The position numbers and the translations under genes are program-made. 64,000 nucleotides of DNA from Candidatus Acetothermia bacterium. Lineage in GTDB: Bacteria; Bipolaricaulota; Bipolaricaulia; Bipolaricaulales; Bipolaricaulaceae. The notes under the pieces were generated by a model. That model was not told where the DNA came from, ran no database searches, and saw only the letters and a list, made by a program, of their open reading frames with translations. Positions 25,746-35,392 of this stretch are shown one piece after another (positions within the stretch are counted from its first letter, which is position 1; each line of letters starts with the position of its first letter). The stretch spans positions 41,915-105,914 of the forward strand of contig JANLFW010000003.1 in the NCBI GenBank assembly GCA_024653305.1, written 5' to 3'.

Positions 25746-26220
25746 CGCGGGCGGCCGGCCCGTGTTCCGCGGGCGGCTCCTCACCGTCCTCCTCCGCTCC
25801 ACCCCGGAGGGGAGCCGGGAGGTCGTGGTCCACCCCGGGGCGGTGGGCATGGTCGTGGTGGACGGGTACGGCCGCCTCCTCCTTGTCCGCCAGCACCGGG
25901 AAGGGGCGGGGAAGCCCCTCTGGGAGATCCCCGCCGGAACCCTTGAGCCCGAGGAGAGGCCGCTCGCCGTGGCCAAACGGGAGCTCCTCGAGGAAACGGG
26001 GCTTTCCGCCCGGCAGTGGCGGTTCTTGGGCCTGATCTACCCCACCCCGGGGTATTCCACGGAGAGGATCTTCCTGTTCTTGGCCCAGGGGGTGGAAGGG
26101 ACCCCAGTGGCCCGGGCGGAGGTCGCGGAAGTGCGGTTCTTCTCCCCACAGGAGGTGCGGAGGCTCGCCCGGACCGGCCAAGGGGATGGGAAGACCCTAG
26201 CCGTCCTGGCCCTCCTCTAG
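25729..26220 (+). CDS. NUDIX hydrolase, ADP-ribose pyrophosphatase type
   Basis: A 163-residue NUDIX enzyme. The box reads [23 protein letters not shown], a full match to GX5EX7REUXEEXGU. The sequence around it ([12 protein letters not shown], ahead of the box) and the following [17 protein letters not shown] are typical of ADP-ribose pyrophosphatases, which cut ADP-ribose to AMP and ribose 5-phosphate. The start is GTG, overlapping the previous gene. Its 3' end overlaps the convergent hutU by 24 bp. Confidence 0.88.
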   Translation: MTGTSDAGGRPVFRGRLLTVLLRSTPEGSREVVVHPGAVGMVVVDGYGRLLLVRQHREGAGKPLWEIPAGTLEPEERPLAVAKRELLEETGLSARQWRFLGLIYPTPGYSTERIFLFLAQGVEGTPVARAEVAEVRFFSPQEVRRLARTGQGDGKTLAVLALL

Positions 26221-27876
26221 CTTGGGGACCCGCACCCCACGCTCCCGGGCGATGCGGATCGCCGCCTCGTAGCCGGCATCGGCGTGGCGGGCCACCCCCA
26301 GGCCGGGGTCCACGGTGAGCACCCGTTCCAGGCGCCTCCCAGCCGCCTCCGTGCCATCGGCGACGATGACCATCCCCGCGTGGATGCTCTTTCCGATCCC
26401 CACCCCGCCCCCGTGGTGCACCGCGACCCAGGTCGCCCCACAGACCGCGTTGAGAAGGGCGTTCAGGATCGGCCAGTCGGCGATGGCATCCGAGCCATCC
26501 TTCATGCCCTCGGTCTCCCGATAAGGTGAAGCCACCGAGCCCGAGTCCAGGTGGTCCCGGCCGATCACGATGGGGGCCTGGACCTCGCCGCGGCGGACGA
26601 GCTCGTTGAAGCGGAGGCCGGCCTCGGCCCGCTCCCCGTAGCCAAGCCAGCAGATCCGGGCCGGCAGCCCCTGGAACCGGACCTTGGCCTCCGCCCTCTC
26701 AATCCACCGCCGGAGGGAGGCGTCCTGGGGGAAGAGGTCGAGGATCGCCCGGTCCGTGCGCAGGATGTCCCCCGGGTCCCCGGACAGGGCCGCCCACCGG
26801 AACGGGCCCTTCCCCGCGCAGAACATGGGCCGGATGTAGGCCTCGACGAACCCCGGGAACGCGAACGCCTGGTCGAAGCCGCCCTTCTTGGCTTGGGCGC
26901 GGAGGGCGTTCCCGTAGTCGAACGTCACCGCCCCGGCCTCCTTCATGGCGACCATCGCCCGCACGTGGCGGACCATGGACTGGTAGGAAAGCTCGATGTA
27001 CGCTTTCGGATCCCGCTTGCGGAGCCGGAGCGCCTCCTCATAGCTCATCCCCCCGGGCACGTACCCGTGGAGCTCATCGTGGGCGGCCGTCTGGTCCGTG
27101 ACCACGTCCGGGATGACGCCCCGCCGCAGAAGCTCCGGGTACACGTCGGCCGCGTTCCCCAGAAGGCCAATGGAGATGGGCTCGCCCTTCCTCCGGTGCT
27201 CCTCTGCGATCCGCAGGGCCTCATCCAAGGAGTCGGTCCACGTGTCGAGCTGGGCCAGGGATAGGCGGCGTTGGATCTTGTCGGGGTTGATCTCGACGAT
27301 CAAGCCTACCCCGTCGTTCATCGTGATCGCCAGGGGCTGGGCGCCCCCCATCTCCCCAAGGCCGGCGGTGAGGACGAGCCGGCCCCGGAGCGTCCCCCCG
27401 AAGTGCTGGCGGGCGCACTCGGCCAAGGTCTCGTAGGTGCCCTGGAGGATCCCCTGGGTCCCAATGTAGATCCAGCTTCCGGCGGTCATCTGGCCGTACA
27501 TGGTGAGGCCCAAGCGCTCGAGTTCCCGGAACTTCTCCCAGGTGGCCCACTCCGGAACAAGCATGGCGTTGGCGATGAGGACCCGCGGGGCATCCTCATG
27601 GGTCTTGAAGATGGCCACGGCCCGACCGGACTGGACCACCAAGGTCTCGTCGCCCTCGAGCTCCCGGAGGCAGCGGACGATGATGTCGAAATCCTCCCAG
27701 GAGCGGGCGGCCTTTCCGGTTCCGCCGTAGACGATGAGGTGGGCAGGGTCCCCGGCCACCTCGGGGTCGAGGTTGTTCATGAGCATGCGCAGGGCCGCTT
27801 CCTGAAGCCACCCCTTGCACGTGAGCTTGATGCCCCGTGGGGCCCGCACCGTCCGCGTCACCGTGATGTCCGCCAT
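26197..27876 (-). CDS. hutU: Urocanate hydratase
   Basis: Second step of histidine degradation: adds water to urocanate to form imidazolonepropionate, using tightly bound NAD. The 559-residue length is standard. The NAD-binding part has [12 protein letters not shown], and the C-terminal part has [18 protein letters not shown], with a conserved active-site cysteine in that region. The frame runs up to 28167, but the ATG at 27876 begins the usual length protein. No hutH, hutI or hutG lies beside it. A TAAGAT box 13 nt before the start suggests a very short leader. Confidence 0.96.
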   Translation of the reverse strand: MADITVTRTVRAPRGIKLTCKGWLQEAALRMLMNNLDPEVAGDPAHLIVYGGTGKAARSWEDFDIIVRCLRELEGDETLVVQSGRAVAIFKTHEDAPRVLIANAMLVPEWATWEKFRELERLGLTMYGQMTAGSWIYIGTQGILQGTYETLAECARQHFGGTLRGRLVLTAGLGEMGGAQPLAITMNDGVGLIVEINPDKIQRRLSLAQLDTWTDSLDEALRIAEEHRRKGEPISIGLLGNAADVYPELLRRGVIPDVVTDQTAAHDELHGYVPGGMSYEEALRLRKRDPKAYIELSYQSMVRHVRAMVAMKEAGAVTFDYGNALRAQAKKGGFDQAFAFPGFVEAYIRPMFCAGKGPFRWAALSGDPGDILRTDRAILDLFPQDASLRRWIERAEAKVRFQGLPARICWLGYGERAEAGLRFNELVRRGEVQAPIVIGRDHLDSGSVASPYRETEGMKDGSDAIADWPILNALLNAVCGATWVAVHHGGGVGIGKSIHAGMVIVADGTEAAGRRLERVLTVDPGLGVARHADAGYEAAIRIARERGVRVPKLEEGQDG

Positions 27877-27889
27877 CGTTTCCCGGTGA

Positions 27890-27895
27890 ATCTTA
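27890..27895 (-). promoter_or_regulatory. hutU: -10 box for hutU
   Basis: TAAGAT on the minus strand, 13 nt from the hutU ATG. The leader would be only a few nucleotides. Confidence 0.4.
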
Positions 27896-27962
27896 GACCA
27901 GGGGCAGGGCATGGTAAAGGGAACTCGGGCGGAGGGTCTGGCAGCGGGAGAGGGGAACCGGG

Positions 27963-27968
27963 TAGAAT
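27963..27968 (+). promoter_or_regulatory. -10 box for the small outer-membrane-like protein
   Basis: TAGAAT about 28 nt before the ATG at 27997. Here a normal ribosome binding site (GGGAGGTGG) lies in the leader, unlike the leaderless genes. Confidence 0.45.
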
Positions 27969-27996
27969 GTCCCACTTCACCGGGAGGTGGAACACG

Positions 27997-28482
27997 ATGA
28001 GACGGACAACGGCGCTTGTGGGGCTGATCGTGTTGTGTCTTGCGTTCTTGCCAGCGTGGGCGGAGGAGACAGCCGCGCCGCCGACCAAGCTGGGGGTGGG
28101 CGGGAGTTTCATGGCTGGTTCTCCGGTGTTCGACATATTCGCCCAGATCCCGTTTGGCGAGAGCCAAGGCATCCGGTTCACCCTGTCCACGATGTTCGCT
28201 GCCGCCGGCTTTTACGCGTTTGTGGTCGATGGGGCGTTTCTGATCACCCTTCCACTCGAGGGATTCCAGCCCTACTTTGGTGGAGGCGGTGGGGCGTTCA
28301 TGGTGATCGATCCGGTAGGCAACGTGATCGGTGCGTTCACCGTGAACGGACTGGGCGGCGCGTTCTGGCCCCTCGGCGAGGGGTTCGGCTTGTACGCGCA
28401 GATTCGGTTCCTGGGGGTCCTCCTGCCCGCCGGGTTCCAGGGGAACCTAGCTCCCGGCCTGGGCCTGTTCGTGAGCTTCTAG
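27997..28482 (+). CDS. Small secreted, probably beta-barrel outer-membrane protein
   Basis: A 161-residue protein with a clear signal peptide ([22 protein letters not shown], in part). The rest alternates glycine and aromatic-rich strands, for example [22 protein letters not shown] and [11 protein letters not shown], and ends in a C-terminal phenylalanine (GLFVSF), a common mark of outer-membrane barrels. The start at 27997 follows GGGAGGTGG. Family unknown. It is a monocistron closed by a terminator. Confidence 0.65.
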   Translation: MRRTTALVGLIVLCLAFLPAWAEETAAPPTKLGVGGSFMAGSPVFDIFAQIPFGESQGIRFTLSTMFAAAGFYAFVVDGAFLITLPLEGFQPYFGGGGGAFMVIDPVGNVIGAFTVNGLGGAFWPLGEGFGLYAQIRFLGVLLPAGFQGNLAPGLGLFVSF

Positions 28483-28501
28483 GTCGAACGATCCGTCTTG
28501 C

Positions 28502-28533
28502 CGGGGCGGGCGGCTGTCCGCCCCGTGCTGTTC
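28502..28533 (+). terminator. Intrinsic terminator
   Basis: Stem CGGGGCGG (28502-28509) with CCGCCCCG (28518-28525), 8 nt loop, followed by TGCTGTTCTT. Confidence 0.65.
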
Positions 28534-28648
28534 TTCACGACCCTCTCCATTTCGCCCGGCGGTCGCCGTGACGTCCCTCGGTCATGGGCATGACGTCCTT
28601 TCTCCTCCGCAGGATCGACCCTACGCTGGCTGCGATGAGGGGTGAACG

Positions 28649-30367
28649 ATGAAGGCGATGCTGGGGCCGCTTCTGGTGCTCGGGACGCTCCTCGGTCTCT
28701 CCATCCTCCTTGCCATTCCGTCCGCCTCTCCTCCGGAATTGGCGGGCTGGCAGGCCCTATGGCGGGCGCAGGAGGGCCTTCCCGGGACGCTCCCTGAGCT
28801 GGAGGCGCTGGCCGTCCGGGAGGACGGGGTGGGCTGGCAGGCCCGGGTCCTCGCGGGCCGGACCCACGCGGCCGCTGGGAACTATCAGGCCGCGGTCGTG
28901 CACTTCCGCATCGCCCTGGCCCTGCGCGCCACCTCTGACCTGCGGCAGGAGCTCGCCCTGGCCCTGGAGGGGGCCGGCCGCCGGGAGGAGGCCTTGGCGG
29001 AATGGGAACGTCTCCTTCCCCGTCGGGAGGCGGTCCAGGCGGTGATCCGCCTCGAGCACGATCCGGTGCGGGCGGCGTCGCGGCTGAACGGGGCCGGCCA
29101 GTACGCCGAGGCCCTGGCCCTCCTCGCCCCGCTCACCGGGACCCCGGCGGCGCTGGAGCGGGCGCGGGCTCTGGCCGGCCTCGGGCGGGTCAAGGAAGCG
29201 GTGGTCGAGTACGAGCGGTACCTCGCGGCCTCGTCCGGGGACACCGGGGTTCGGCTTGCCTACGGGCAGGCGCTGGAGCGGGCCGGGGAGGCGGAGCGGG
29301 CCCTGGCGGTGTACCGCGCCCTGGGCGCGGCCGGGGCCTACTCCGCCGGCCGGCTCCTGGAAGCGATGGGCCGGAGGGAGGAGGCGATCGCCGCCTACCG
29401 CGCATCCGCCGACCCCGAGGCCCGGTGGCGGGCGGCCCGGCTCCTGGAGGCCGCGGGCCGGGAAGGGGAGGCCTTGGCCCTGTACCGGGAGCTCGCCCAA
29501 GGGACGCACCGCGTCCGCGACGATGCCGCCCTGCGCGCCTACCTCCTCTACCGTCGTCGCGGCGAAGCGGAAAAGACCGGGGACATGGCGAAGCTCCTCC
29601 CGTCCGCGTTCACCTGGCTCCTCGGGACCTACCGCCCCCCGCCGGTCCCCACCCTTGCCCCCAACCCTCCCCGCACCACCCCTCAGGCGGTGCGGGTGGC
29701 GGACGCCCTGGTCCGCCATCTCCCGGGGGAGGAGGGCGAGGCCTGGGCCCGGGTGGAGCTGGAGGTGGCCCTGAAAAGGGCGTCCGTCGCGGACAAGCTC
29801 GCCATCGGAGAGTGGTTCTACGCCCAAGGGGACTGGCGCTCTGCCTTCCGGATCGGATCCGAAGTCCTGGCCGTGCACCCCTGCCCGCGGGGCTATCGCC
29901 TCGCCTATCCTTTGGCACACTGGGACACGGTTCAGCGATGGGCCAGTGCGTACGGGGTGGACCCGCTCCTTGTGCTCGCCGTGATGCGCGAGGAAAGCGG
30001 GTTTTCTCCCACCGCGGTCTCCTCGTCCGACGCCCGGGGCCTGATGCAGCTCCTCCCATCCACCGCCCGGTGGATCGCGGAGGAAAAGCTCAAGGGCACG
30101 TACCGGGAGGCAGACCTGTTCCGGCCTGAGGTCAACATCCAGCTCGGCACGTGGTACCTCGGCCATCTCCTTGGCCAGTTCGGGGGAGACGTGGCCCGGG
30201 CGGTGGCCGCGTACAACGGCGGGCCGGGGAACGTCCAGCGGTGGACTGCCGGCGGGCTTCCCTCCCCGGCCGACCTCCCCGGGGCCCTTGTATCCAGCGA
30301 GACCCGGGAGTACCTAGCCAAGGTCCTCCAGTCCTGGCTTGTGTACCGGTGGCTCTATTCCCCCTGA
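28649..30367 (+). CDS. Lytic murein transglycosylase with TPR-type helical domain (Slt70-like)
   Basis: A 572-residue envelope enzyme that cleaves peptidoglycan, forming 1,6-anhydromuramyl ends. Residues 7-25 are a signal peptide or anchor. Residues 35-400 are helical repeats of TPR type (for example [30 protein letters not shown]). The C-terminal SLT domain (about 425-560) has the catalytic glutamate in MREESGFSP, then [12 protein letters not shown] and [15 protein letters not shown]. The 3' end overlaps cysE on the other strand by 13 bp. Confidence 0.92.
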   Translation: MKAMLGPLLVLGTLLGLSILLAIPSASPPELAGWQALWRAQEGLPGTLPELEALAVREDGVGWQARVLAGRTHAAAGNYQAAVVHFRIALALRATSDLRQELALALEGAGRREEALAEWERLLPRREAVQAVIRLEHDPVRAASRLNGAGQYAEALALLAPLTGTPAALERARALAGLGRVKEAVVEYERYLAASSGDTGVRLAYGQALERAGEAERALAVYRALGAAGAYSAGRLLEAMGRREEAIAAYRASADPEARWRAARLLEAAGREGEALALYRELAQGTHRVRDDAALRAYLLYRRRGEAEKTGDMAKLLPSAFTWLLGTYRPPPVPTLAPNPPRTTPQAVRVADALVRHLPGEEGEAWARVELEVALKRASVADKLAIGEWFYAQGDWRSAFRIGSEVLAVHPCPRGYRLAYPLAHWDTVQRWASAYGVDPLLVLAVMREESGFSPTAVSSSDARGLMQLLPSTARWIAEEKLKGTYREADLFRPEVNIQLGTWYLGHLLGQFGGDVARAVAAYNGGPGNVQRWTAGGLPSPADLPGALVSSETREYLAKVLQSWLVYRWLYSP

Positions 30368-30915
30368 TCGGGGTCCATCGCGACCGCAGGCTCGGGGGCG
30401 GGGGCCGGGATGAGGACAGCGGGGGTGGGGGCAAGGACCACCGCTCCGGCGGGCACGTCCTCCCGCACCACTGCCCCGGCCCCGATCTTGGCCCCCCGTC
30501 CTACCCGGATCGGCCCCAAGAGCACCGCCCCCGCCCCGATCACGACCCCGTCCTCGATCGTGGGGTGGCGCTTGCCCCGGCGGTGGGTGGTGGCCCCGAT
30601 GACCACCCCGGAATAGAGGTGCACGTCATCTCCGATCTCCGCGGTCTCCCCGATGACCACCCCCATCCCGTGATCGATGGTCACCCGCCGGCCAAGCCGG
30701 GCCCCTGGGTGGATCTCCACCCCGGTGGCCCAGCGGGTGAGGTGGGCAAGGAGCCGGGCCAACAGCTTCAGCCCATGTTGCCACAGCCCGTGGTTCACCC
30801 GGTGCATCCACACCGCGTGGAGGCCGGGGTAGCACAACAGGACCTCCAGGGGATGCCGGGCCGCCGGGTCCCGGGCCATCATCGCCCGGATGTCCTCCCC
30901 CATGCCCCTAAACAT
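30355..30915 (-). CDS. cysE: Serine O-acetyltransferase
   Basis: Makes O-acetylserine from serine and acetyl-CoA, the substrate of the cysteine synthase encoded just upstream. The 186 residues contain left-handed beta-helix hexapeptides and the CysE signature [20 protein letters not shown] (early part) followed by [17 protein letters not shown]. It is the short form, without the long N-terminal helical domain of enterobacterial CysE. The start overlaps the end of cysK by 8 nt. The last 20 residues are proline- and alanine-rich, lacking the usual C-terminal isoleucine. Confidence 0.93.
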   Translation of the reverse strand: MFRGMGEDIRAMMARDPAARHPLEVLLCYPGLHAVWMHRVNHGLWQHGLKLLARLLAHLTRWATGVEIHPGARLGRRVTIDHGMGVVIGETAEIGDDVHLYSGVVIGATTHRRGKRHPTIEDGVVIGAGAVLLGPIRVGRGAKIGAGAVVREDVPAGAVVLAPTPAVLIPAPAPEPAVAMDPDQGE

Positions 30916-31837
30916 GGGGACCCCCGAACAGGCCGGTGGACAGGTACCGCTCCCCGGTGTCGGGGAGGATCACCACCAGGGTCTTCCCCGCGGCCTCCGG
31001 CCGGGCCGCCACCCGCAGCGCCGCGCTCAGCGCCGCCCCGGACGAGATCCCGGCCAGGATCCCCTCTTCCCGGGCGAGCCTCCGGGCCCCCTCCTCTGCC
31101 TCCTCCTCGGTCACGGTCAGGACCTCATCGATGACCGTGCGGTCCAGGATGGGCGGCACGAATCCCGCCCCGATCCCCTGAATCCGGTGCCGCCCCGGGA
31201 CTCCACCGGACAGGATCGGGGACCCGGCTGGCTCCACCCCCACCACGTGCACCCCAGGCTTCCGCCGCTTGAGGACCCGGCCCACCCCGGTGATCGTCCC
31301 CCCGGTGCCGATTCCGGCCACGAAGATGTCCACCTTCCCTTCGGTATCCCCCCAGATCTCCTCGGCCGTGGTCTCCTCGTGGATGCGGGGGTTGGCGGGG
31401 TTGACGAACTGGTTGGGCATGAACGCGCCCAGCTGGCGCACGAGTTCCTCGGCCTTCGCCACCGCCCCCGCCATCCCCTCCCTCCCCGGGGTGAGCACCA
31501 CCTCCGCCCCGAGGGCCCGGAGGATGCGTGAGCGTTCCGGGGACATCGTGTCGGGCATGGTGAGGACGAGGCGGTACCCGCGCAGCGCGCACACGAACGC
31601 CAGGCCAATCCCAGTGTTGCCGGAAGTGGGCTCCACCACGATGCCTCCCGGACCGAGCAGCCCCCGCTCCTCGGCGTCGCGGACCATCGCCCACGCGATC
31701 CGGTCCTTGACGCTCCCGAGTGGGTTCCGCATCTCGAGCTTCCCCAGGAGCTCCCCGGGGAGACCGCGCCCGATCCGGCTCAGGCGCACGAGCGGCGCGG
31801 CCCCGATGAGGTCGATCAGGCTACTGGCAACGCGCAT
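30908..31837 (-). CDS. cysK: O-acetylserine sulfhydrylase (cysteine synthase)
   Basis: A 309-residue fold-type II PLP enzyme that makes cysteine from O-acetylserine and sulfide. The PLP lysine is in [12 protein letters not shown], the substrate loop in [12 protein letters not shown], the phosphate-binding loop in [10 protein letters not shown], and the C-terminal part has [12 protein letters not shown]. The frame is open to 31939, but the ATG at 31837 follows GAAGGAGGT and gives the normal N-terminus. It is the first enzyme gene of a cysK-cysE operon with a short candidate leader peptide upstream. Confidence 0.95.
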   Translation of the reverse strand: MRVASSLIDLIGAAPLVRLSRIGRGLPGELLGKLEMRNPLGSVKDRIAWAMVRDAEERGLLGPGGIVVEPTSGNTGIGLAFVCALRGYRLVLTMPDTMSPERSRILRALGAEVVLTPGREGMAGAVAKAEELVRQLGAFMPNQFVNPANPRIHEETTAEEIWGDTEGKVDIFVAGIGTGGTITGVGRVLKRRKPGVHVVGVEPAGSPILSGGVPGRHRIQGIGAGFVPPILDRTVIDEVLTVTEEEAEEGARRLAREEGILAGISSGAALSAALRVAARPEAAGKTLVVILPDTGERYLSTGLFGGPHV

Positions 31838-31905
31838 CCGGACCTCCTTCGCGGGTGAAGGGCGAGCCGGTGAATCGGATGGGAACCTGGGAGGACCTCC
31901 GGGGA

Positions 31906-31977
31906 TCAGCTGGCGGCCGGGGTGAAGGCGGGGCAACAAAGGCGATCACCCATGACCGCGATGTTCGTCCTCTGCAT
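31906..31977 (-). CDS. Candidate cysteine leader peptide upstream of cysK
   Basis: A 23-codon reading frame between the cysK promoter and cysK. It begins [10 protein letters not shown] and has two adjacent cysteine codons (residues 14-15, context RLCCPAF). A good Shine-Dalgarno (AGGGGGTGA) lies 5 nt before its ATG. After its stop, the mRNA holds GGUCCUCC, which can pair at 7 of 8 positions with GGAGGUCC at the cysK ribosome binding site. This arrangement resembles ribosome-mediated attenuation by a cysteine-rich leader, as described for cysteine genes in actinobacteria, but it is an inference here. Confidence 0.5.
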   Translation of the reverse strand: MQRTNIAVMGDRLCCPAFTPAAS

Positions 31978-32012
31978 ACCTGTCACCCCCTGGGTGGATG
32001 AAATGTTGGAGG

Positions 32013-32041
32013 AACATACCGCGCCGCCGCTCCTCGGTCAA
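32013..32041 (-). promoter_or_regulatory. Sigma70-type promoter of the cysK-cysE operon
   Basis: Minus-strand TTGACC (32036-32041), 17 bp spacer and TATGTT (32013-32018). The start point would lie about 30 nt before the leader peptide ATG. Confidence 0.65.
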
Positions 32042-32072
32042 CCCCCGGGAGGTAGCCGGCCGCGTTCGAGGT

Positions 32073-32078
32073 TAGAAT
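32073..32078 (+). promoter_or_regulatory. -10 box for the minimal SUF pair
   Basis: TAGAAT about 45 nt before the ATG at 32124. The leader carries a strong AAGGAGGGAGG ribosome binding site. Confidence 0.45.
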
Positions 32079-32123
32079 GGACTTAAGATCCGGTTTCTCC
32101 GGCCTCCCAAGGAGGGAGGGAAC

Positions 32124-32852
32124 ATGACGAACGGCTACATGCTGAAGGTGGAGCACCTGCGGCTCGAACGCGATGGGGTTACCATCCTCCGCGACGTTAA
32201 CCTGACCGTGGCCCCGGCCCAGGTGTTCGGGCTCCTCGGCCGCAACGGGTGCGGGAAGTCGAGCCTGGCCTACGCCCTGATGGGCTGCGGCGGCTATGCC
32301 CCATCGTCTGGACGGATCCTGTTCGACGGCCAGGACATCACCCACCTTTCCGTCACCGAGCGGGCCCGGCTCGGGATGACCCTGGCCTGGCAGGACCCGG
32401 CCCGGTTCGAGGGGATCAAGGTCAAGGACTACCTAGCCCTGGGGATGAGGGAGCCGTCCCGGGCGGCCATGGAGGAAGCCCTGACCGCGGCCGGGCTCTC
32501 TCCCCTCACCTACATGGAGCGGGCGGTGAACGATGTGCTTTCCGGCGGGGAGCGGAAGCGGATCGAGCTCGCCGCGGTGTACGCGATGCGGCCTAGGCTC
32601 GCGATCTTGGACGAACCCGACTCCGGGATCGACGTCCTCTCCCTTGACGCCATCGGCCGCCTCATCCGCGGGCTGGCCGCCCAGGGCACCGCGGTCCTCC
32701 TCATCACCCACCGCGACGAGATGGTGCCGGTGGCCGACGTGGCGGCGTTGATGTGCCAAGGGGAGATCCTCGAGGTGGGCGATCCCCAAACGGTGCGCGA
32801 CTACTACGCCCGGCGTTGCCAGCCGTGCGAGGCAGGCCAGAGGATGCCGTGA
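32124..32852 (+). CDS. SufC-type ATPase of a minimal Fe-S cluster assembly pair (SmsC-like)
   Basis: A 242-residue ABC-fold ATPase like SufC, which drives the scaffold in Fe-S cluster assembly. Walker A is GRNGCGKSSL, the signature LSGGERKRIE, and Walker B LAILDEPDSGID, where the DSGID ending is typical of SufC. The C-terminus carries CQPC. It overlaps the SufB/D-like gene by 4 nt (GTGA). No SufS, SufE or SufU is adjacent, so this is a two-gene system of the kind called SMS (SUF-like minimal system). Confidence 0.86.
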   Translation: MTNGYMLKVEHLRLERDGVTILRDVNLTVAPAQVFGLLGRNGCGKSSLAYALMGCGGYAPSSGRILFDGQDITHLSVTERARLGMTLAWQDPARFEGIKVKDYLALGMREPSRAAMEEALTAAGLSPLTYMERAVNDVLSGGERKRIELAAVYAMRPRLAILDEPDSGIDVLSLDAIGRLIRGLAAQGTAVLLITHRDEMVPVADVAALMCQGEILEVGDPQTVRDYYARRCQPCEAGQRMP

Positions 32853-33784
32853 GCGACTTCGACGCGATCCTCAAGGCGTACGAACGGTCCGGGGGGAACC
32901 CGCACTTCCTGCGCTCCTCAAAGGTGGTGAGCATGGTGGTGAGCGGGAACCGGGTGCTGGGGGCGAACGAGGTGCGCGGGGTTCACCTCCTTGCCGAGGA
33001 GCTCCCGGACGGGGTCCGGGCGCGGATCGTGGTCGAGCCGGGGGTGAAGCTTCCCACTCCGGCCCACCTCTGTTTCGGGGTGATCCCCAAGGAGGGGATC
33101 CAGCGGATCCTCCCCGTGTTCGAGATCGGGGCCGGGGCGGCGGTGGAGTTCGTGGCCCACTGCACGTTCCCCAATGCGGAGCGGGTGGTGCACCTGATGG
33201 AGGGGGAGATCCACGTGGGCCGCGGCGCGTCCATGGCCTACCGCGAGACCCACTACCACGGCGAGACCGGCGGAGTCGAGGTGGCGCCCAAGGCCCATGT
33301 GACGGTGGACGAGGGCGGCCGGTACACGGGGGAGTTCGTGCTCACCTCGGGCCGGGTGGGGGTGCTCCGGTTCGACTATGCGGTGGACGTGGCCGCCCGG
33401 GGCGTGGCCGAACTCGTCACCAAGGTCTACGGGTACGGCGACGACCAGATCGTGGTCCAGGAAACGATCTGCCTCAACGGGGAGGGGGCGCGGGGCCTGG
33501 TCAAGGCCCGCATCGCCGTGCGCGACCGGGCCACAAGCCAGATCATCGGCACCACCGAAGGAAACGCCCCGCTGGCCCGCGGCCACGTGGACTGCGTGGA
33601 GATCGTGCGCGACCAAGCGGTGGCGAGCGCGATCCCGCGGGTCAAGGTCACCGATCCTCGCGCCTACGTGACCCACGAGGCGGCGATCGGCACCGTCGAC
33701 AAGAAGGAGCTGGAGACCCTGATGGCCCGGGGCCTCGATGAGGAGCGGGCGGTGGACGTGATCATCCGGGGGATGCTCCAGTAG
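32849..33784 (+). CDS. SufB/SufD-type scaffold of a minimal Fe-S pair (SmsB-like)
   Basis: A 311-residue beta-helix protein of the SufBD family, shorter than typical SufB (about 470). The C-terminal core signatures are present: ETICLNGEGARGLVKARIAV and TTEGNAPLARGHVDCVEIVR (in part), then VTHEAAIGTVDKKELETL and GLDEERAVDVIIRGML. It contains the conserved histidine and glutamate area of SufB-type scaffolds and several cysteines. The start is GTG, overlapping the ATPase stop. It should form the scaffold complex with the ATPase. Confidence 0.87.
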   Translation: MSDFDAILKAYERSGGNPHFLRSSKVVSMVVSGNRVLGANEVRGVHLLAEELPDGVRARIVVEPGVKLPTPAHLCFGVIPKEGIQRILPVFEIGAGAAVEFVAHCTFPNAERVVHLMEGEIHVGRGASMAYRETHYHGETGGVEVAPKAHVTVDEGGRYTGEFVLTSGRVGVLRFDYAVDVAARGVAELVTKVYGYGDDQIVVQETICLNGEGARGLVKARIAVRDRATSQIIGTTEGNAPLARGHVDCVEIVRDQAVASAIPRVKVTDPRAYVTHEAAIGTVDKKELETLMARGLDEERAVDVIIRGMLQ

Positions 33785-33785
33785 C

Positions 33786-34712
33786 ATGGGTGCTGCGGCG
33801 GGCAGTAGGGTTGGGCCAACCCCGGGCATGGAGCACCGGCTCGCGATCGCCCTCGTCCTGACCGGCCTCGTGTGCGCCGCGGAGGTGGTGGGCGGGCTCC
33901 TCACCGGCAGCCTGGCCCTCCTCTCCGACGCCGCGCACGTGTTCCTCGATGCATTCGCCCTGGGCCTGAGCTACGCCGCCCTGCGGCTGGCGGCCCGCCC
34001 TCCGGACGACCGGCACACCTACGGGTTCCACCGCCTCCAGGTCCTGGCGGCGTTGGTCAACGGGGCGACGCTCGCGGTGGTGGCACTGGGGATCTTCCGC
34101 GAGGCGTGGGCCCGGCTGCGGGAGCCTGGCCCGGTCCTGGCCGGGCCGATGCTCGCCGTGGCCGCGGCCGGCTTGGCCGCCAACCTGGCCGTAGCTTGGA
34201 TGCTGCGCAAACACGAGAAACAGGATCTGAACGTGCACAGCGCCTTCCTGCACGTGCTCGGGGATATCCTCGGCTCGGTGGGGGCGATCGCCGCCGGGGT
34301 GGTGATCCTCACCACCGGGTGGATCCCGGTCGACCCGATGGTAAGCGTCCTGATAGGGCTGGTGATCCTGGTCGGGGCATGGCGGGTGCTGCGGCGGTCG
34401 GTGCACATCCTGGCCGAAGGGGTGCCGGAGGGCCTGTCGGCGACGGCGGTGGGAGCGGCGATGGCCCAGGTGCCCGGGGTGGCCGAGGTGCACGACCTCC
34501 ACGTGTGGGCGGTGGGGCCGGGATACGCCGCCCTGAGCGCCCACATCGTGCTCGCCGACCAAGCCCTAAGCGAGACCCAGGCGGTGATGCAGGAGCTCAA
34601 GCGAGTTCTGGCGGATGAGTTCGGGATCCAGCACACCACGATCCAGTTCGAGTGCCCAAGCTGCGGCCAGGGGACGCTGGCCTGCCTCGGCCCTGGCGGC
34701 CACCCACGGTGA
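33786..34712 (+). CDS. CDF-family metal cation transporter (CzcD-like)
   Basis: A 308-residue cation diffusion facilitator that exports zinc, cobalt, iron or similar ions in exchange for protons. Six helices lie in residues 15-200. Metal-site residues are in LLSDAAHVFLDAFAL (helix 2) and FLHVLGDILGSVGA (helix 5). The cytoplasmic C-terminal domain has VHDLHVWAVGPG. The tail adds CPSCGQGTLAC, three cysteines that could bind metal. The start at 33786 is 1 nt after the SufB/D-like stop; an internal ATG at 33828 is another choice. Linkage to Fe-S assembly suggests iron or zinc. Confidence 0.88.
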   Translation: MGAAAGSRVGPTPGMEHRLAIALVLTGLVCAAEVVGGLLTGSLALLSDAAHVFLDAFALGLSYAALRLAARPPDDRHTYGFHRLQVLAALVNGATLAVVALGIFREAWARLREPGPVLAGPMLAVAAAGLAANLAVAWMLRKHEKQDLNVHSAFLHVLGDILGSVGAIAAGVVILTTGWIPVDPMVSVLIGLVILVGAWRVLRRSVHILAEGVPEGLSATAVGAAMAQVPGVAEVHDLHVWAVGPGYAALSAHIVLADQALSETQAVMQELKRVLADEFGIQHTTIQFECPSCGQGTLACLGPGGHPR

Positions 34713-34929
34713 TCCGCCGGTCCAGGTGGTCGATCCCAAAAGGATGGGCGCCTCTTTTGCAGAAAACCCATCGGCGGTTAGACTTGCCGCATTCGCGGGG
34801 GGCGAATCCATGCCGGGCTCCCATTCGGGACGGCTCAGCGCGTGCGAGGGGGTGAGAACGGACGAAGTACGGCAACCAGGCATGGCCGGGTGGGCGGTTC
34901 CCCATGGAATGACTTCGAGGAAGGGAGGA

Positions 34930-35392
34930 ATGGCACGTAGATCATGGGTGATGGTTCTTGCGGTTCTCGGTTTGAGCTTGCTGTCCGCGGTGGCCCTTGG
35001 CGCGCGTCAGGGCGGCGTGCTGCGGATTAGGGCCATGGACCTCCAGAACATCGACCCAATGAAGCTGCTCGGGCGCAACGACGACATCCACGTGGCCAGC
35101 CAGATCTTCGACTCGCTGGTGATCTTGGGCAAGGACGACTTCCTACCTAAGCCCGAGCTGGCTACGAGCTGGGAGCTGGTGGACGACACGACCTGGATCT
35201 TCCACCTGCGCGAGGGGGCGATGTTCCAGGACGACAACGAGGTGTTCCCCAAGGGGCAGGCCCGGGAGGTAGTGGCCGACGATGTGGCGTACTCCATCCA
35301 AAGGGCCAAGGAGTTGGCCCCGAACCTCAACCTGGCGAGCATCACCAGCGTCCGCGCCATCGATCGGTACACGGTGCTGGTCATCCTCAGCC
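34930..35392 (+). pseudogene. Truncated family 5 substrate-binding protein (N-terminal part)
   Basis: The start at 34930 follows AAGGGAGG and opens a signal peptide (MARRSWVMVLAVLGLSLL). The N-terminal part of an oligopeptide-binding protein follows: GGVLRIRAMDLQNIDPMK, WELVDDTTWIFHLREGA and VVADDVAYSIQRAKE, up to VRAIDRYTV. Homology stops near 35390. The frame continues only through the antisense of the next fragment. About two thirds of the protein is missing. Parts are in the normal family order here, unlike the binding protein at 18.8 kb. Confidence 0.75.
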
